Shown: piece by piece, positions 10,027-21,871 of the stretch
How the letters are laid out: each line of letters begins with the position of its first letter
How positions within the stretch are numbered: position 1 is the first letter of the stretch
Program-made: the position numbers and the translations under genes
The notes under the pieces: generated by a model
What the model was told of the DNA's origin: nothing
Database searches by the model: none
What the model saw: the letters and a program-made list of their open reading frames with translations, nothing else
NCBI RefSeq assembly: GCF_019175385.1
Contig: NC_083347.1
Location: 123,698,124 to 123,762,123, forward strand
Length of the DNA stretch: 64,000 bases
Source: Lycium barbarum
Taxonomy: Eukaryota; Streptophyta; Magnoliopsida; Solanales; Solanaceae
Direction: 5' to 3'

Positions 10027-10610
10027 GAGATCATTTCCTCTTTAAAGACTCTGACTCTTCTAATATTAGTCGAATGATTTATTGTACATCACAAGTTACT
10101 AAATTATCAAATTTACGTCACATGGAATTTTCTTCTTTCTACATCCATGATAGCATTTTGAGAGAGAGAAAAAAATGATATTCCTCTGTAGGTGGTGTTT
10201 ATTATATGTAGTTTTCGCAACACGTTTTCACAAGAACATCTAAACTTTGCAGAGACAATATTTTGGTTTGTTAATTCAGTTTGTTTCTTTAGCTAATTCT
10301 AAGATATATAAAAAGAAATTATCATTGTACTCTGCACTCAAATTAGTGTGACGTAAATCAATCAAGGCAAACGGACACCAACTTTGGTGTTGCTTTTAAT
10401 CATAGAGTTGCAAGTAGTCACATAAAGAGAATGAGTAATTGTTTCTATCGTCCATTCTTTTGAAAGAATTTGAAAGTCGTAGGTGTTAAATTACTTTTAA
10501 TCGTAGATTTGCAAATAATCACATGAGGAAAACGAGTAGTAATAGTTTATTTCATCCACTTCTTTAACCCAATGAAAACATGTTTAAGACGGATTAATTG
10601 TATTCCTCCA

Positions 10611-10940
10611 TCTTTAGTTTAGAGATCTTTAGATTCAAGTCACGAGAACGGAGAAATGAACACCTCCTCTTCATTATACAACACGAATTTGGATGGGGAA
10701 GTGGTAATAAAGAAAATTTGAACCAATAATAAAACATGTCGCCGTCCGTGGGGTCGAACCCATGACCACGTTTAGGGGTCTTTAGATTCAAGTCACGAGA
10801 ACGGAGAAATGAACACCTCCCCTTCGTCATACAGCACGAATTTGGATTGGAAAGTGGTAATGAAGAAAATTTGGACCAATAATAAAAACATGTCAACCCA
10901 CGACCACGTGGTTAAAAGCCACGCACTGAGCTAAGACGGC
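10611..10940 (-). pseudogene. tRNA-Lys(UUU) pseudogene broken by a tandem duplication
   Basis: On the minus strand, 10940-10895 reads as the 5' part of plant tRNA-Lys(UUU): acceptor start GCCGTCTTAGCTCAG, then anticodon arm GTGGCTTTTAACCACG with anticodon TTT, then the variable region and start of the T arm. About nine bases of the D loop (TGGTAGAGC in functional genes) are missing. The 3' half (T arm with GGTTCGA, acceptor end) is instead found at 10771-10741. Between them is a second copy of the downstream flank: 10611-10740 and 10772-10894 are near-identical (both carry agattcaagtcacgagaacg). A tandem duplication of flank plus 3' half, followed by a deletion in one copy, explains the layout. 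It cannot fold into a working tRNA. Confidence 0.8.
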
Positions 10941-11769
10941 TCATATGTTCATAACATAATTACTTTTGTTAATATCCTATAGTTTTTCTCCTCCTCATTT
11001 CTCACCAAATATCAGGTATTAAACGGGAAGCTTCAAATATTTGTTTTTTTCTTTCAGTTTCAAATTCCACACGAAAGGAATATCGTACGATGGAACATTT
11101 GGTGGGATCAGGTTGTGGAGATTTTTGAAACTTTTAAAAGGAAAAATTAGTGTGAAACTGAAAATGTTTTTTGGTTACCACATTATGCTTTGGACCCTCA
11201 GTACTAAAGCATGGGTAAGCTTGTGAAAGTTACTGCTCAAGATACAAATGTTGTGACCTGTTGCTCCCTTTCCTATGTATTTTCTTTAATTCATATGGTT
11301 GGTGAAGTAATGGAATTGTCATAATTAAATAAAAGTGTGTTTTATCTAGCAGTTTTTAGATGAAATGGTCACAAATTTCAATATGTATCAGGACAGATCG
11401 AGATGTCTCGGGTTCAAATCGCACTACCACCAACAAAAATAGATATTGCCACGTGTTTGGCAAATCTCATGTTTTTTAGGTAAAATATAATTCATTCAAA
11501 GTTGTGTTCTCTTTAACAACTTAATTTTGCTTTACGGGTGATATCATAGGTTCAAGCATATGTTTTGATAGCCTAAAATCCTAGATCAAATTAACTTACG
11601 AGTATGAAAAGGAACTAATGAGAAACGTATTGTGCAACTAAAAATCAACAAGAGGATTTTTATTTACAAAATCATATTCAAACACTAAAAGAAAAGATCT
11701 CAACTCCCAAGCAGAACAACTATCATATGCCTATACATTCAATAGCATCTGTGATGGCTACCATCATTG
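10941..11769. other. Intergenic, nothing recognised
   Basis: AT-rich sequence with no supported gene. A 61-codon frame at 11041-11226 has no family features. Confidence 0.5.
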
Positions 11770-12312
11770 TACAACTCATCCTCTGCCATTTCCCGTTGAA
11801 TTTCATCCAACAACCATCCTTCATCGGGATCAAGTCCTAAAAATGAAGAAATTTCCTACTACGGAAAGCTTTTAGCTTTAGTGAACTTAGGATCAAGTCC
11901 TAAAAATGAAGAAATTCCTAGTACGGAACGCTTTTAGCTTTAGTGACCTCTATCGGTGACGTAACTCGTCTTTTGCCATTTCCCATTGAAAAATTCATCC
12001 AACAACAATCCTCCATCGGGATCAAATCCTAAGAATTGAGAAACTCCAAGTATGGAGCACTTCCCATTTTAGTGATCTAATACCGGCAACAAAACTTATC
12101 CTTTGCCATTTTCCCAATGAAATTCATCCAACAACTAACCTCCGATCCACCGGGATCAGAAACTTTTAGTAAGGAGCGCTTCCCTTTTTAGTGAACTCGG
12201 AAGTCACAATTTTCCTATTGAAATTCATCCAACAACCATCCTCCATCGTCTCAAGTCCTAAGAATGAAAAAACTCTAAGTATAGAGTACTTCTCGCTTTA
12301 TTAAACTCTATG
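11770..12312. repeat. Degenerate tandem array 3' of the CIPK gene
   Basis: Four to five imperfect units of roughly 60-150 bp share ttcatccaacaac (about 11809, 11995, 12125, 12226) and ggatcaagtcctaa (about 11828, 11889, 12018, 12250). On the minus strand, the unit nearest 11742-11850 reads FLGLDPDEGWLLDEIQREMA; the same peptide is recognisable but broken in other units. This may be a multiplied scrap of a coding sequence, or the 3'-flank of the kinase gene. Confidence 0.65.
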
Positions 12313-12419
12313 CAGCATGAATCCAGATTAATCGAGCTAGTTAGTTTCGAATAAAAGTACAAAACAATAACTAAAAAAAATAAAAGAAGACGAAAACAAC
12401 CATCCACCATCTTTCCACT

Positions 12420-13745
12420 TCAAGACCCATCATTGTACCATGAAACTACAATATCTTTCATCCCAAATTTCAATTCTTCCCATTGATAATCCTCAAATTC
12501 TAATCCTCCATTAATAACCTTAATCTCCACTAACAACAACTCCATTGCCACCTCCAAAATCTCCACCATTAAAACTACTCTTCCTTTAACCAATCCAATA
12601 CCCCCACCTTTCCCTCTTTCCACTTTATACCCTCCATTTTCTCCAATTTTCATCAACTTCTCTTCAACATCACCAATTCGAGCACTCGTCGTAAACTTCA
12701 TCTCTTTCTTACTCAATCCAATTTCAAACAACCCGGTTAAATCCAACCCCGATGACATTGATATTATGTCAAACGCATTTACTCTGCCCAATGTTTTACA
12801 ATCTTTTTCAAATAAACATTCGCCTACTTGCACCTGATGATGACTTGAATGTCCCATTTTCGTCGTGGATTTCTTGAACCAAGAAAGCTTCATTAGTTGC
12901 TCTATGCTTAATCTAGTATTCGGGTTAGGATCAAGTAACTTGTTTATTACATTCCGAGCTGGTTTTGAAACCCAATCAGGAAACTGAAATACGCGACGGT
13001 GCATTGCACGGTACATGTCTGGTATATTTTCATCATCAAAAGGAAGTGATCCAGAGAGAAATGCAAATAAGATTACTCCACAAGACCAAGAATCAGCCTT
13101 TTTACCATCATACCCTTTTCTGTATGCTACTTCAGGAGCAGTATAAGCTGGTGTCCCACAAGCAGTATGAAGTACGCCGTTTTTTTGCTGTTCAGGCAAC
13201 GCAGAAAGTCCGAAATCGGAGATTTTAAGGTTGTTGTTTTGATCAAGAAGAAGGTTCTGTGGTTTCATATCGCGATGAGTAACGCCATTTTGATGGCAAA
13301 AATGGAGTGCAGAGACTAATTGGTGGAAGTAAAAACGCGCGGTGGAATCAGAAAACCGCCCTCTACGGTTTAGCTTGGTGTGGAGATCGCCCCCTGGGGC
13401 GAGCTCCATGACGAGGTATATTTTGGTTTTTGTAGCCATTACTTCGATCAATTGGATAATGTTCTGATGATGATTGAGACGACACATAGCGGATATTTCA
13501 CGTATTATACGGGGCTCCATTGAGGTATCGGTAATGGTTGTTTTTTTATCGATAACTTTGATCGCGATATTAGTGTTGTCGTCTAAACAAAGGCCGTGGT
13601 AGACTTTAGCGAAGCTACCACGGCCTAAAAGACGGCCAAGTTTGTACTTGCCAAGAATTATGGTTCCGGTTCCACTACCGTTGGAGCTAGTGGTTCGTCT
13701 TATTTTCGCGGTGGAGGAGGGTGGTTGGGTGCATTTCGTGTCCAT
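12420..13745 (-). CDS. CIPK7: CBL-interacting protein kinase (CIPK4/CIPK7 clade, SnRK3)
   Basis: A Ser/Thr kinase of 441 residues that is activated by binding calcium-loaded CBL proteins, often at membranes, to relay calcium signals. The frame is a single exon, as is usual for this clade. The N-lobe has a Gly-loop GRGSFAKV (41-48) and Lys63 in AIKVIDKK. The catalytic loop is HRDMKPQN (157-164), with DFG at 177-179, activation loop up to APE 203-205, and the typical SALPE stretch. The NAF/FISL CBL-binding motif is RVNAFDIISMSSGLDLTGLF (321-340), and the C-terminal PPI-like regulatory region follows. The Met in HRDM replaces the usual Leu or Val; the essential residues are kept. On the minus strand a TATA box (ctataaaa) lies at about 13838-13831, roughly 90 bases before the ATG. 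Family and clade are firm; whether the orthologue is CIPK4 or CIPK7 is not settled. Confidence 0.95.
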   Translation of the reverse strand: MDTKCTQPPSSTAKIRRTTSSNGSGTGTIILGKYKLGRLLGRGSFAKVYHGLCLDDNTNIAIKVIDKKTTITDTSMEPRIIREISAMCRLNHHQNIIQLIEVMATKTKIYLVMELAPGGDLHTKLNRRGRFSDSTARFYFHQLVSALHFCHQNGVTHRDMKPQNLLLDQNNNLKISDFGLSALPEQQKNGVLHTACGTPAYTAPEVAYRKGYDGKKADSWSCGVILFAFLSGSLPFDDENIPDMYRAMHRRVFQFPDWVSKPARNVINKLLDPNPNTRLSIEQLMKLSWFKKSTTKMGHSSHHQVQVGECLFEKDCKTLGRVNAFDIISMSSGLDLTGLFEIGLSKKEMKFTTSARIGDVEEKLMKIGENGGYKVERGKGGGIGLVKGRVVLMVEILEVAMELLLVEIKVINGGLEFEDYQWEELKFGMKDIVVSWYNDGS

Positions 13746-13830
13746 GCCTGCGACGAGGGGTCGGGTGGAGTGGGGTGGGGGGGTTGGTGGGCAAGAACAG
13801 GGCTGTCAAATGAGGAGGTATTTAGGTTGG

Positions 13831-13838
13831 TTTTATAG
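13831..13838 (-). promoter_or_regulatory. Probable TATA box of the CIPK gene
   Basis: Minus-strand ctataaaa lies 86 bases upstream of the ATG, which leaves room for a leader of about 55-60 bases. It is the only good TATA match close to this start. Confidence 0.55.
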
Positions 13839-13859
13839 GAGATCAGTTTGAGCGGAGGC

Positions 13860-15303
13860 TTCACTGGATCTAAGCTGTTTTACTTTAGAGTGATTTGAAC
13901 AAATGGGATACTTTTGCATGAAAAAAAAAATGGGTACCACTTCATGTTATATACTAACTTTTTGTGAGTGTCATGATTTTAAAGTTACGAACAAAAAAAA
14001 ATTGTAGCATACAAGTTACAACAAATAAGTATGATTTTATGTTATATTCAATCTCTAGTGCCTGATGGATTAGTCATGAATCATACAGAATTGTCACAAG
14101 TTCTCTATAGAGTAAGATTGTAGCTTGTTCCATAAACTTGTAATATATCGGCTTATATTACAAGGACACATATGTTATTTGACATGCTTGTAAATACAGA
14201 CATGTCTATTTTTGGCTATTAACAATACAATGAGAATAATAGAAACCATTAAGAATACAAGGATATATGTTTGGCTAGCTTATAAGCTTATCAATCTAGT
14301 TTAGAGACACTTCTTAACTTATATTTGTCTTTGAATAAAGTATATATAAGCGAAGTGCTTATATGCCACAATCAATCAAATGTTATAAGGCCACCCTGGA
14401 TTTATGACTTTTCAGTTTATAATCATTTTTTGGTTTTGACCAAGTCTTTTACTATTTTATCTGTAGTATTTTCTCACGTTTCCAAGATAATCTTCCTAAA
14501 ACATAACTCTTAATTATCTCGATATTTTTGTATTTGTCATTCGTCTTTTAATTTATTTATTTTTTGTAAATATTTTCTTACCAAATTAGCTACTATTTTT
14601 TATTAGTTTCAACACTTTTATTAAAACACGTAACCAACTATTTTTAAAATCAATCTCAATACTTAAAAGTATTTTTTTAACATTTGAGACTTATCAGCTA
14701 GCAGTAAACAGGCTCTAAGAAATAGTAGGGACTTCTTTTATTTCCACTATAATTTGGCTTATTTGAAGGGTAGCTATTAAATAGAAAGTAATTAATGCTC
14801 AACAAGGCACAAAATATTTAGCAACATTAGGCTTTCAATTCATAATGGAACAACTTGTCATTTCTTATGTCCAAATCCATGTTGCCTTTACAAAAAAATA
14901 GACATCTTTAAATAAAAGGATTGAACTATTTATTAATAATAAATAGAGCACATGATGTTTAATTTTCAATTATCTTTTGATTACTTGAAATCTCATATAT
15001 ATCTTCTTATCGATTATGCACTTCTTTTTTCCCAAACATTTGTCCTACAGTTGCATTACTGCATAGACATATCTTCTCCACTTCCATAGTAAATTGAATA
15101 ATTAAATCATTAAAGTTATCCGATAGATATTTTTCTAGATTCTTTAAAATCTGTCACTTTCATTTTTTTAATGAAATATATCACCCGCTTTCATATACTT
15201 TAAAGTTCAGGTATAAACAATTTGCTACACAGGAAGTTGATGACAGATAAGAAAATGCGAAGCATCCTTTAATTTAGGCCCCTTCTTTATAGTCATCAGC
15301 TAT
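13860..15303. other. Intergenic, no gene
   Basis: AT-rich DNA. At about 14200-14720 there are relics of a MITE with cagtaaacaggctctaag at its right edge. No coding signal found. Confidence 0.5.
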
Positions 15304-15444
15304 TCGCACTAAAAAAAAAAATTGTGGAGGTTGAAAGTTGCAATTTGCGGAGGTTTTAGCCTCCGTTAGTTGCTAAAACAGGCTAAAATCTCCGTAAATT
15401 GTAACTTTTAACCTCCACAAATTACTCATTTTTTTGTAGTGTCG
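15304..15444. mobile_element. CACTA-type fold-back MITE
   Basis: A 135-bp unit (15307-15441) begins cactaaaaaa and ends ttttttgtagtg, flanked by the 3-bp duplication tcg (15304-15306, 15442-15444). The two halves are inverted copies over most of their length (gtggaggttgaaagttgcaa versus ttgtaacttttaacctccac). A 3-bp duplication with CACTA ends points to the En/Spm superfamily. Confidence 0.85.
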
Positions 15445-18400
15445 CTATCTACTGACTCGACTAATTGACACTCACATTACATAAGACATATTAAAATGAG
15501 GAAGTGCTCCTCACTAACAATTTCTCCATTCTCAGACATGAACTTGAAACCTCTTGTTAAAGATCTCAGTTATCTCACCACATCTCGGATGATTCCTTTA
15601 GCCCCATTTTTTTATAGTCAATTCTTATCGTATAGAATAAATGTATGGACAATGAACTTTTTTTTTCTTGAATTAAAAAAATTCTTCTCCTTTTCTCGGC
15701 TTAATACCTACTTTAGAACCATATCCGCTATTCGGTGCTTATAGCTCGACTAATTCAAATTTATTTTGCATAGGACGCATGAAAAGAAGAAAATGCTCCC
15801 TACTAAAGTTTCTTCCTTCTAAGAGCACGAACCCAAAACTTTTATTTAAGGATCAAAAATCTCATTTATCTCACCACAGTCCGAAGTGATTCCTTTAGAT
15901 CTTTATCAAGTAGTGACAAATAGACATGCACCAACTTTTGCATGCAACTTCACAAGATATTTATTACTTTAATTAGCAGTATATGGAAGCTTCCGTATTA
16001 GCTTCCATAGGGCAACTTGCTTTTTAGTAATGGTCAAAAGTCTTAAGAGAAACGCTGTTGCTTTTAAAGAGTCATTGTGGAGCTTGCCTGTTTCCTTTTT
16101 TTTTTTTGCTTTATTAGTCACAAGTTGCATGCCATATTTTTTCCGTTTTTATTAGATTTAAAATAAATTATTGATATCTACTAAGTGATTTTAAAAAACA
16201 CACATATAAAATATAAGCTAAAATTACTGAATCCTATCAAATTTGTAATTAATGTTATGGATCCGCCTGGTTAGAATTGCGGAAGCATCCTCGAAAAATA
16301 TGGACGAGGCTACTCTGTTTGGAGAAAAATTGATCTTTCCTTTTTGCCAAAAAATTATGTTGTGCATATACGTAAAAACTATATAGTGTACAACTGATCC
16401 AAGAAATCGTAGTGTACATATAGTAAAAGAAATTTGGTCATGTGCAATACACACACAAAGAAATTTGGTCATGTGCAACAGCAATACACACACGCACATC
16501 CTATTATTGTTATGTTGGAAAATTGCGCATCGAGTGTCTTGGATTCAGTATAGGAGCAAGAGCATGTAAGTTGGTACTAATCAAATGAAAAAAAAAAGAA
16601 AACTCAATTGATAGAGTCGTTAGATATGAAGGAAGCATCTTATCTCACTCCCACTATTCCTATAGATATTTTTTACTTGATGCATATAAGATAGAGCAAC
16701 TTTTGGTGCCTCTGAAGAGTCACCATTATATATGCCAATTATATTAAAACGGAGTATTAACTATTGTCTTTGTCTAATTGTCTTCATTAAGGTTGTTTAA
16801 GTCGCACCTAATCCAATAGTTATCTAAAGAACATATTCTTGACATTGACAAGAAATCTAATTCCGTTTGTTTATTGGCCCAAATGGCCACTCTCCTTCCA
16901 TGAATTAGCCTACGTGTTTTTTAGTGCTCAAAGAAGAAATCATGAAAACGAAATATCCTGTGCAAAATTATTTTTGTTTATAGCAACGACAAGCTTAAGT
17001 TTATTTATTAGGAAATTACTTTTTTGAAAATTGAATTATTAGTTTCATCCTTTGTAGAGAAGTAGTCACGGGCGAGAAATTAGCACAACTAACTCGATTT
17101 CTCCTGATTAAGTTGAAGCTTTGGATAGAGAACAGAGAGAGCCTAAAGAGAGAAGTTTCAAATTTTTAAATGCCTGAGACATCTATATAAAAAAGAATTA
17201 ACGACGGACAAATTTTGTAAATAGCAAAATCCTTCACTAAATTGGATCAGCGATAGATTATTAAAAAAAAATTGTTAGCTACAAGCGATTTCGAGATAGA
17301 TTAGCGACAAAACTCGTAGCTAATTTCAGTTTGTCTTGTAGTGAATTTAAAGGTTCCTCCTCTCTAACATTATACTCTAATAAAAATGTTCAGATCTTGC
17401 GTCTTCTTTTGCTTAACACCTCCCACTCACACCCATCTATATGCAACTTCTAAGCGTTTATTGGCCACTTTTCGCCCCTATTTTTGAAAATAATCACTGT
17501 AATGGAGTTTCATATTTCATAGGAAATTCCATCAGAATATCGTGGAGTTATACCTGTGGATTGAAAAATTCATACCATTACTTTTCAATTACAGGAGTTG
17601 AAAATGATTATTTTGTAAATGTTACCCATATACTTGTTTTTGCGCGGATTTCCCTTCATATGGACTGGTCTTTAATTTTTACCCCTCAAATCGCTGGCCT
17701 TTAATTTTTGCCCAACTTCTCATTTAATCATAGCCCAAGCCAATTAATTTAATTCGGATTCAAGTAACATATATATATATATATATGTATAGACACACAC
17801 ACACTAGTCTCTATAAACTTGCAGTTGCACGTTATTCTCAATCAATTTTATTCATAATAAAAAAATATTAGATAACATTATTTGTCATTATATACATTTA
17901 TTTTATAAGTTACAAAAATGTAGATAAAACATAATATTTTCTAATTATTGACAAACTCAGTTTAGCATGAAAAAAAAAAGAATTTAAATGAGATTTTCTT
18001 AATGACATTCTTTGTGCATGGTTCATTTGTGTTAGATATTTGCGAGCTAGTCTCCTCATGAAGTGTCTAACTATTGTTCAGTATTGACAAAGTATTCTAC
18101 GACAATAAGAACAATATTTGTTATTTTGAAAGTAAAATAATATTATTAGTTATGATAAATATGAATTTATTTTCGTACATCTAAGTAAATCTCCCAAAAA
18201 AATTATTGTTTGCTTCTGTCATAGCAATTGAAGACCATGTTTATAAGATATTATTATTTTGCAGTCAAATTAGTTTATTTAAGTTCATGAGGTTTAGATT
18301 ATAAGTATGTTATCTAGCTATATTTCACCTAATAATTTTCAAAGCGATATATGTTTACCAACACAACTTCTACAAATTTTAACTAAATAGGATTTGCCTA

Positions 18401-18596
18401 TTTAGACTTTGTGTTTACAACAATAACAGGCTACGTTTGCCTCTTTTCAGTGACAATTCTTCCCTTTCTAGTAAAAGTTAAATTTAATTTAATAGTTTAG
18501 TGGTACAATGATTTGTACATATTATTTGTTGCAGTAATACTATACGAAATATAAATTTTTTAATTAGCCTCAACATATACACTTAAATATAAGTAT
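15445..18596. other. Intergenic, repeat debris only
   Basis: Two diverged direct copies of a roughly 135-bp sequence lie at about 15478-15610 and 15772-15910 (shared atctcaccaca and gattcctttag). A CACTA-like right end (ttgtcttgtagtg) is at about 17331-17343. A lone terminal piece of the Mutator-like MITE family described at 39284 (gcgcggatttcccttc) is at 17642-17715. Short (AT)n and (CA)n runs lie at 17769-17805. No supported gene. Confidence 0.5.
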
Positions 18597-19313
18597 TTTA
18601 TGATTAGGGGTGTTCACGGTTTGGTTAAAAACTGATCCAAACCGAAAATAAAAACCAAACCGATATTTACTTTGGTTGGGTTAGGTTTGGTTTGGTTTAA
18701 ATTTTTTTAAAACCAATAATATTTAGTTTGATTTTGGTTTTACTAAAAGCAAACCGAAGAAAAACCGAACCAAACCGATAAATTTTATACATAATTTTTA
18801 TAATTATATATATACAATATACTAATTTTTATAAATACTTTTAAATAATTTATATACTTTTTATTAAAAATTTCAGTTATCTCTAATAGGCTAATGAACT
18901 TTATACCTTAAGCCGATTTAAAAAAAAAAAAAGAAATTTCATGAATTCAAACTCATTTATTTAAATAAACAACTATATGAGATTTACCTCGATTTATTTT
19001 TTGTATTTCTTATAAACTTTATTCACTTAATTAAAATCATAAATCCTAAGACATTTTTTCCATAATGCAAGAAACTATAGCTACCATAATAAAAGGGTAA
19101 TAACGGATTATAAGTTGGAAAAAGATAGAAAATTTTCTCCTAATTGTAGGAGAAAAACATGAAAGAGAGAAATACCGTTAATTTTCTTAAAAACCGAAAT
19201 AACAACCCAAACCAAACAAAGCCCTCTACAACCAAACCGATGGATATGTATTATATTTGGTTTGGTTTGGTTTTAACCCAAAACCAACCCATGAACACCC
19301 TTATTTATGATTA
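18597..19313. mobile_element. Mutator-like MITE with 10-bp TSD
   Basis: The element at 18607-19303 begins ggggtgttcacggtttggtt and ends with the inverted aacccatgaacaccctta. The 10-bp direct repeat tttatgatta flanks both sides (18597-18606, 19304-19313). Internal ends are rich in aaccaaac/gtttggtt. A duplication of 9-11 bp is usual for MULEs. Confidence 0.8.
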
Positions 19314-19964
19314 TAAAGGTATTTAGATTAAAAAAATAATCAATTAGAATAAACTGAATGCCGCTTTAAAAAATATGCAAACATTTTGAGTATGTATATA
19401 TTATTAATTTAGAACCGTGTAACTTAAAAAAATTTAAATCTAGAACTCCTAAGTTTGTAAAATAAGTAGATGGCTATATCAAATCAGAATTTTAAGCTTT
19501 ACTTACATTTTCCTTATAAAAGATCGACACTGTCGGTTGGGTCATTACCGTCATTCTTGGCATGATACAATTACCGGAGATCAATGACTTTGATATTGCT
19601 CTGGGACAATCTGGATTTAAGCATCGTATGAATATGAAATTTTAAGTGAATTAATATTGGGTTTAAGAGATATTTTTTTGATGGGAATGAAATACAAACA
19701 ATAGAATGACTTTGAAGTAGGAGAATCTCATATTACGTGTCTAGTAGTGTTTTTGTCCAAGTGGAATTCGTACAATATTGGTTGACCTCAAAATTATAGT
19801 AGTTATTAAGTAAACTAATGAATGCACAATTTTATCCAACAAAGGTTACATGATTGAACTAATTTTAGCTTTTGAAGGGTATAAAAATCGTTTAATATTT
19901 GAAGAATATTTTGGTCAACCAACATGAATATTTTGGTCAACCAACATTTATATTCATGTTTTAA

Positions 19965-20007
<43 letters not shown>

Positions 20008-21706
20008 CATATACATATAATTGTTACTAATTTAACATGTAAGGAATATAATTGTTTGGTTTAGAAATAAGCTATAGGGACTAGTAATATCATGATTAGT
20101 AATCAGAGGTTATTCTTTATCAAGTGTTTCGTTCTTTATCCTGAGAATGAGATATATAGGGTTGAATTTAAATGTCTTATTTTTAAACTTAATAAATTTG
20201 AAAAGGTGTTGATGACCGATTTGAAAAAACGATAATGGATACTTTTATCTTTTGGTATTTAATCCATTTGTTATTCCATAATATTATATTGGATACAAAA
20301 TTATACACCAATTGTTATATCAAATTATAACCAGGATTAACTATGCAAAATTTAAAATAGAAACCAAAGGGCCATATTATACCAAGAATATCTTTTGTTG
20401 ATTTTTCACTGAGTTCTTGAAAATATTTGAGATTATTTACTACATATAAGTCGTTCAAAAAATATAAATGAGCATTGAAATATCAAATTTTGAGTGTCGA
20501 ATTCTGACATGTTACTAGCCACGTGGAAGTTTTGTCAACTCTGTAAGTAAGTTTCACGTAAGCATTTCTTGACTCACTCTTTATATCTTTCCCTCCCAAC
20601 TAGTTATGACTTCATCCCTATCAAATGTGGTGCTAAATGGATAAGAGTTGAGTAAACTAGTAAAGAAAGAAAGGAATACGTGGATTTTCGTGTGGATTTA
20701 AATTCTTGGCTACCTCTCCAAACAGGAAAGTCTTTTCACTATATTTGGCAAAAGGATGGTCACCTAAGTGCACCAAAACTAATAACCTCCTATCCACCTT
20801 TCCAAGTCCTAACTACGACTATCGCAAGCACATACCTTTTGCCATGGACCTATGGAGTTTTTTTTAAAAAAAAAAATTAAGATATAGTACTAAGTCTAAG
20901 AAGAGAGGTTCGAGAAAAGTGAAGGACGAAGCTGCCGCACGTGGGGAGGCCTCCCCAGGTGCGGCAGCTTGGAAGAGGAGGAAGCGGCCACCTTCACACG
21001 CTTAAGTAATAAATTATAATCGGATATATTCCAGTGCATAACAAATATAAAGTATGTAAGTGTATAATAGTGTACATAATGATTATACGCAGATTATACA
21101 TACTGACTAAAATTTATTAAAAAAAAAAGATTAGGATTATTTTTGTTGTCGACTTTGTTGAGTTGTTGTGTAGTATAAATATACCTTTTCGATTTAATAA
21201 TCCAGTATTAACACCTACTAAATTGACTAATTCGAATTCGTATGGGTCGAATAAGCCTATTACGGGAGTTAAAATATTCGTACCAAGAAGTTCTTTATTC
21301 GTATGTAGGTTTTAAATCCAAATTAAATTTTTGATTAAGAGTGAAACAATTCCCATCATCTTACGTACCACACTCATTGATGTGTGAGATATGGGATGAC
21401 ATATATGAACAAAAATTGAATCGGCAGTTGGGTGGTGATTGTTGGGGAGCTACTGATATGAGCATTTAAAACAAGAAACCATGCACAATTAGTTTGTTTG
21501 TTCAGCCAACTTTTGCCCCCTACTTTAAAACAAAAATAGAAGTAAATAAAAAAAAAAATGCAGTTGACTTTCCTTGTATATTTGATGTGTGTCTAACAAA
21601 AAGTCAAAAACAAGAATTGAATTTAAAATGCTGACATCTTTTGAAGTTTGCTGGTCAAATTAAGACTGCTGACAAAAAAAAGTTCGTCATTTCCATATGT
21701 GTCATT
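19314..21706. other. Intergenic; AT microsatellite and a GC-rich palindrome
   Basis: A pure (AT)n run spans about 19968-20000. A 42-bp near-perfect palindrome is listed separately at 20929. The small frame 20680-20880 shows no family. No other gene signal. Confidence 0.5.
20929..20970. repeat. 42-bp GC-rich near-perfect palindrome
   Basis: Arms aagctgccgcac and gtgcggcagctt enclose the perfect 16-bp palindrome tggggaggcctcccca. One symmetric G:G pair is the only mismatch. The surroundings are AT-rich. Confidence 0.9.
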
Positions 21707-21871
21707 TGAGTTTGGGTTCTTTTTAAAAATATATATATATATTACATAGGGGTAGGGAAGGGGAAATGCGGGAGGGGATTACAACGTGGGATTCGAACTC
21801 TCACAAATAAAATGAAAGTTCAGGTAGCCAACCAACTGAGCTACTAGATCTCTACTGAGTTTGGGTTCTTT
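21707..21871 (-). mobile_element. tRNA-derived SINE
   Basis: A perfect 16-bp direct repeat tgagtttgggttcttt (21707-21722, 21856-21871) encloses a unit that on the minus strand begins GTAGAGATCTAGTAGCTCAG and contains A-box-like TAGCTCAGTTGGTTGG and B-box-like GAGTTCGAATCCC. Pol III boxes plus a long target duplication identify a SINE. Its 3' end on the minus strand is an AT-rich tail. Confidence 0.85.

Larger units (their letters stand above)
9262..10536 (+). repeat. Tandem duplication block, copy 2
   Basis: Repeats 463-1258 with a hAT MITE (9656-9850) and an internal 50-bp duplication (9927-10026) added. It ends near 10536, where the shared tract caaataatcacat gives way to unrelated sequence. 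Confidence 0.75.

Noticed and set aside
19815..20006. Minus-strand frame starting MCIYIYIYIYI
   Set aside because: Generated by an (AT)n microsatellite.
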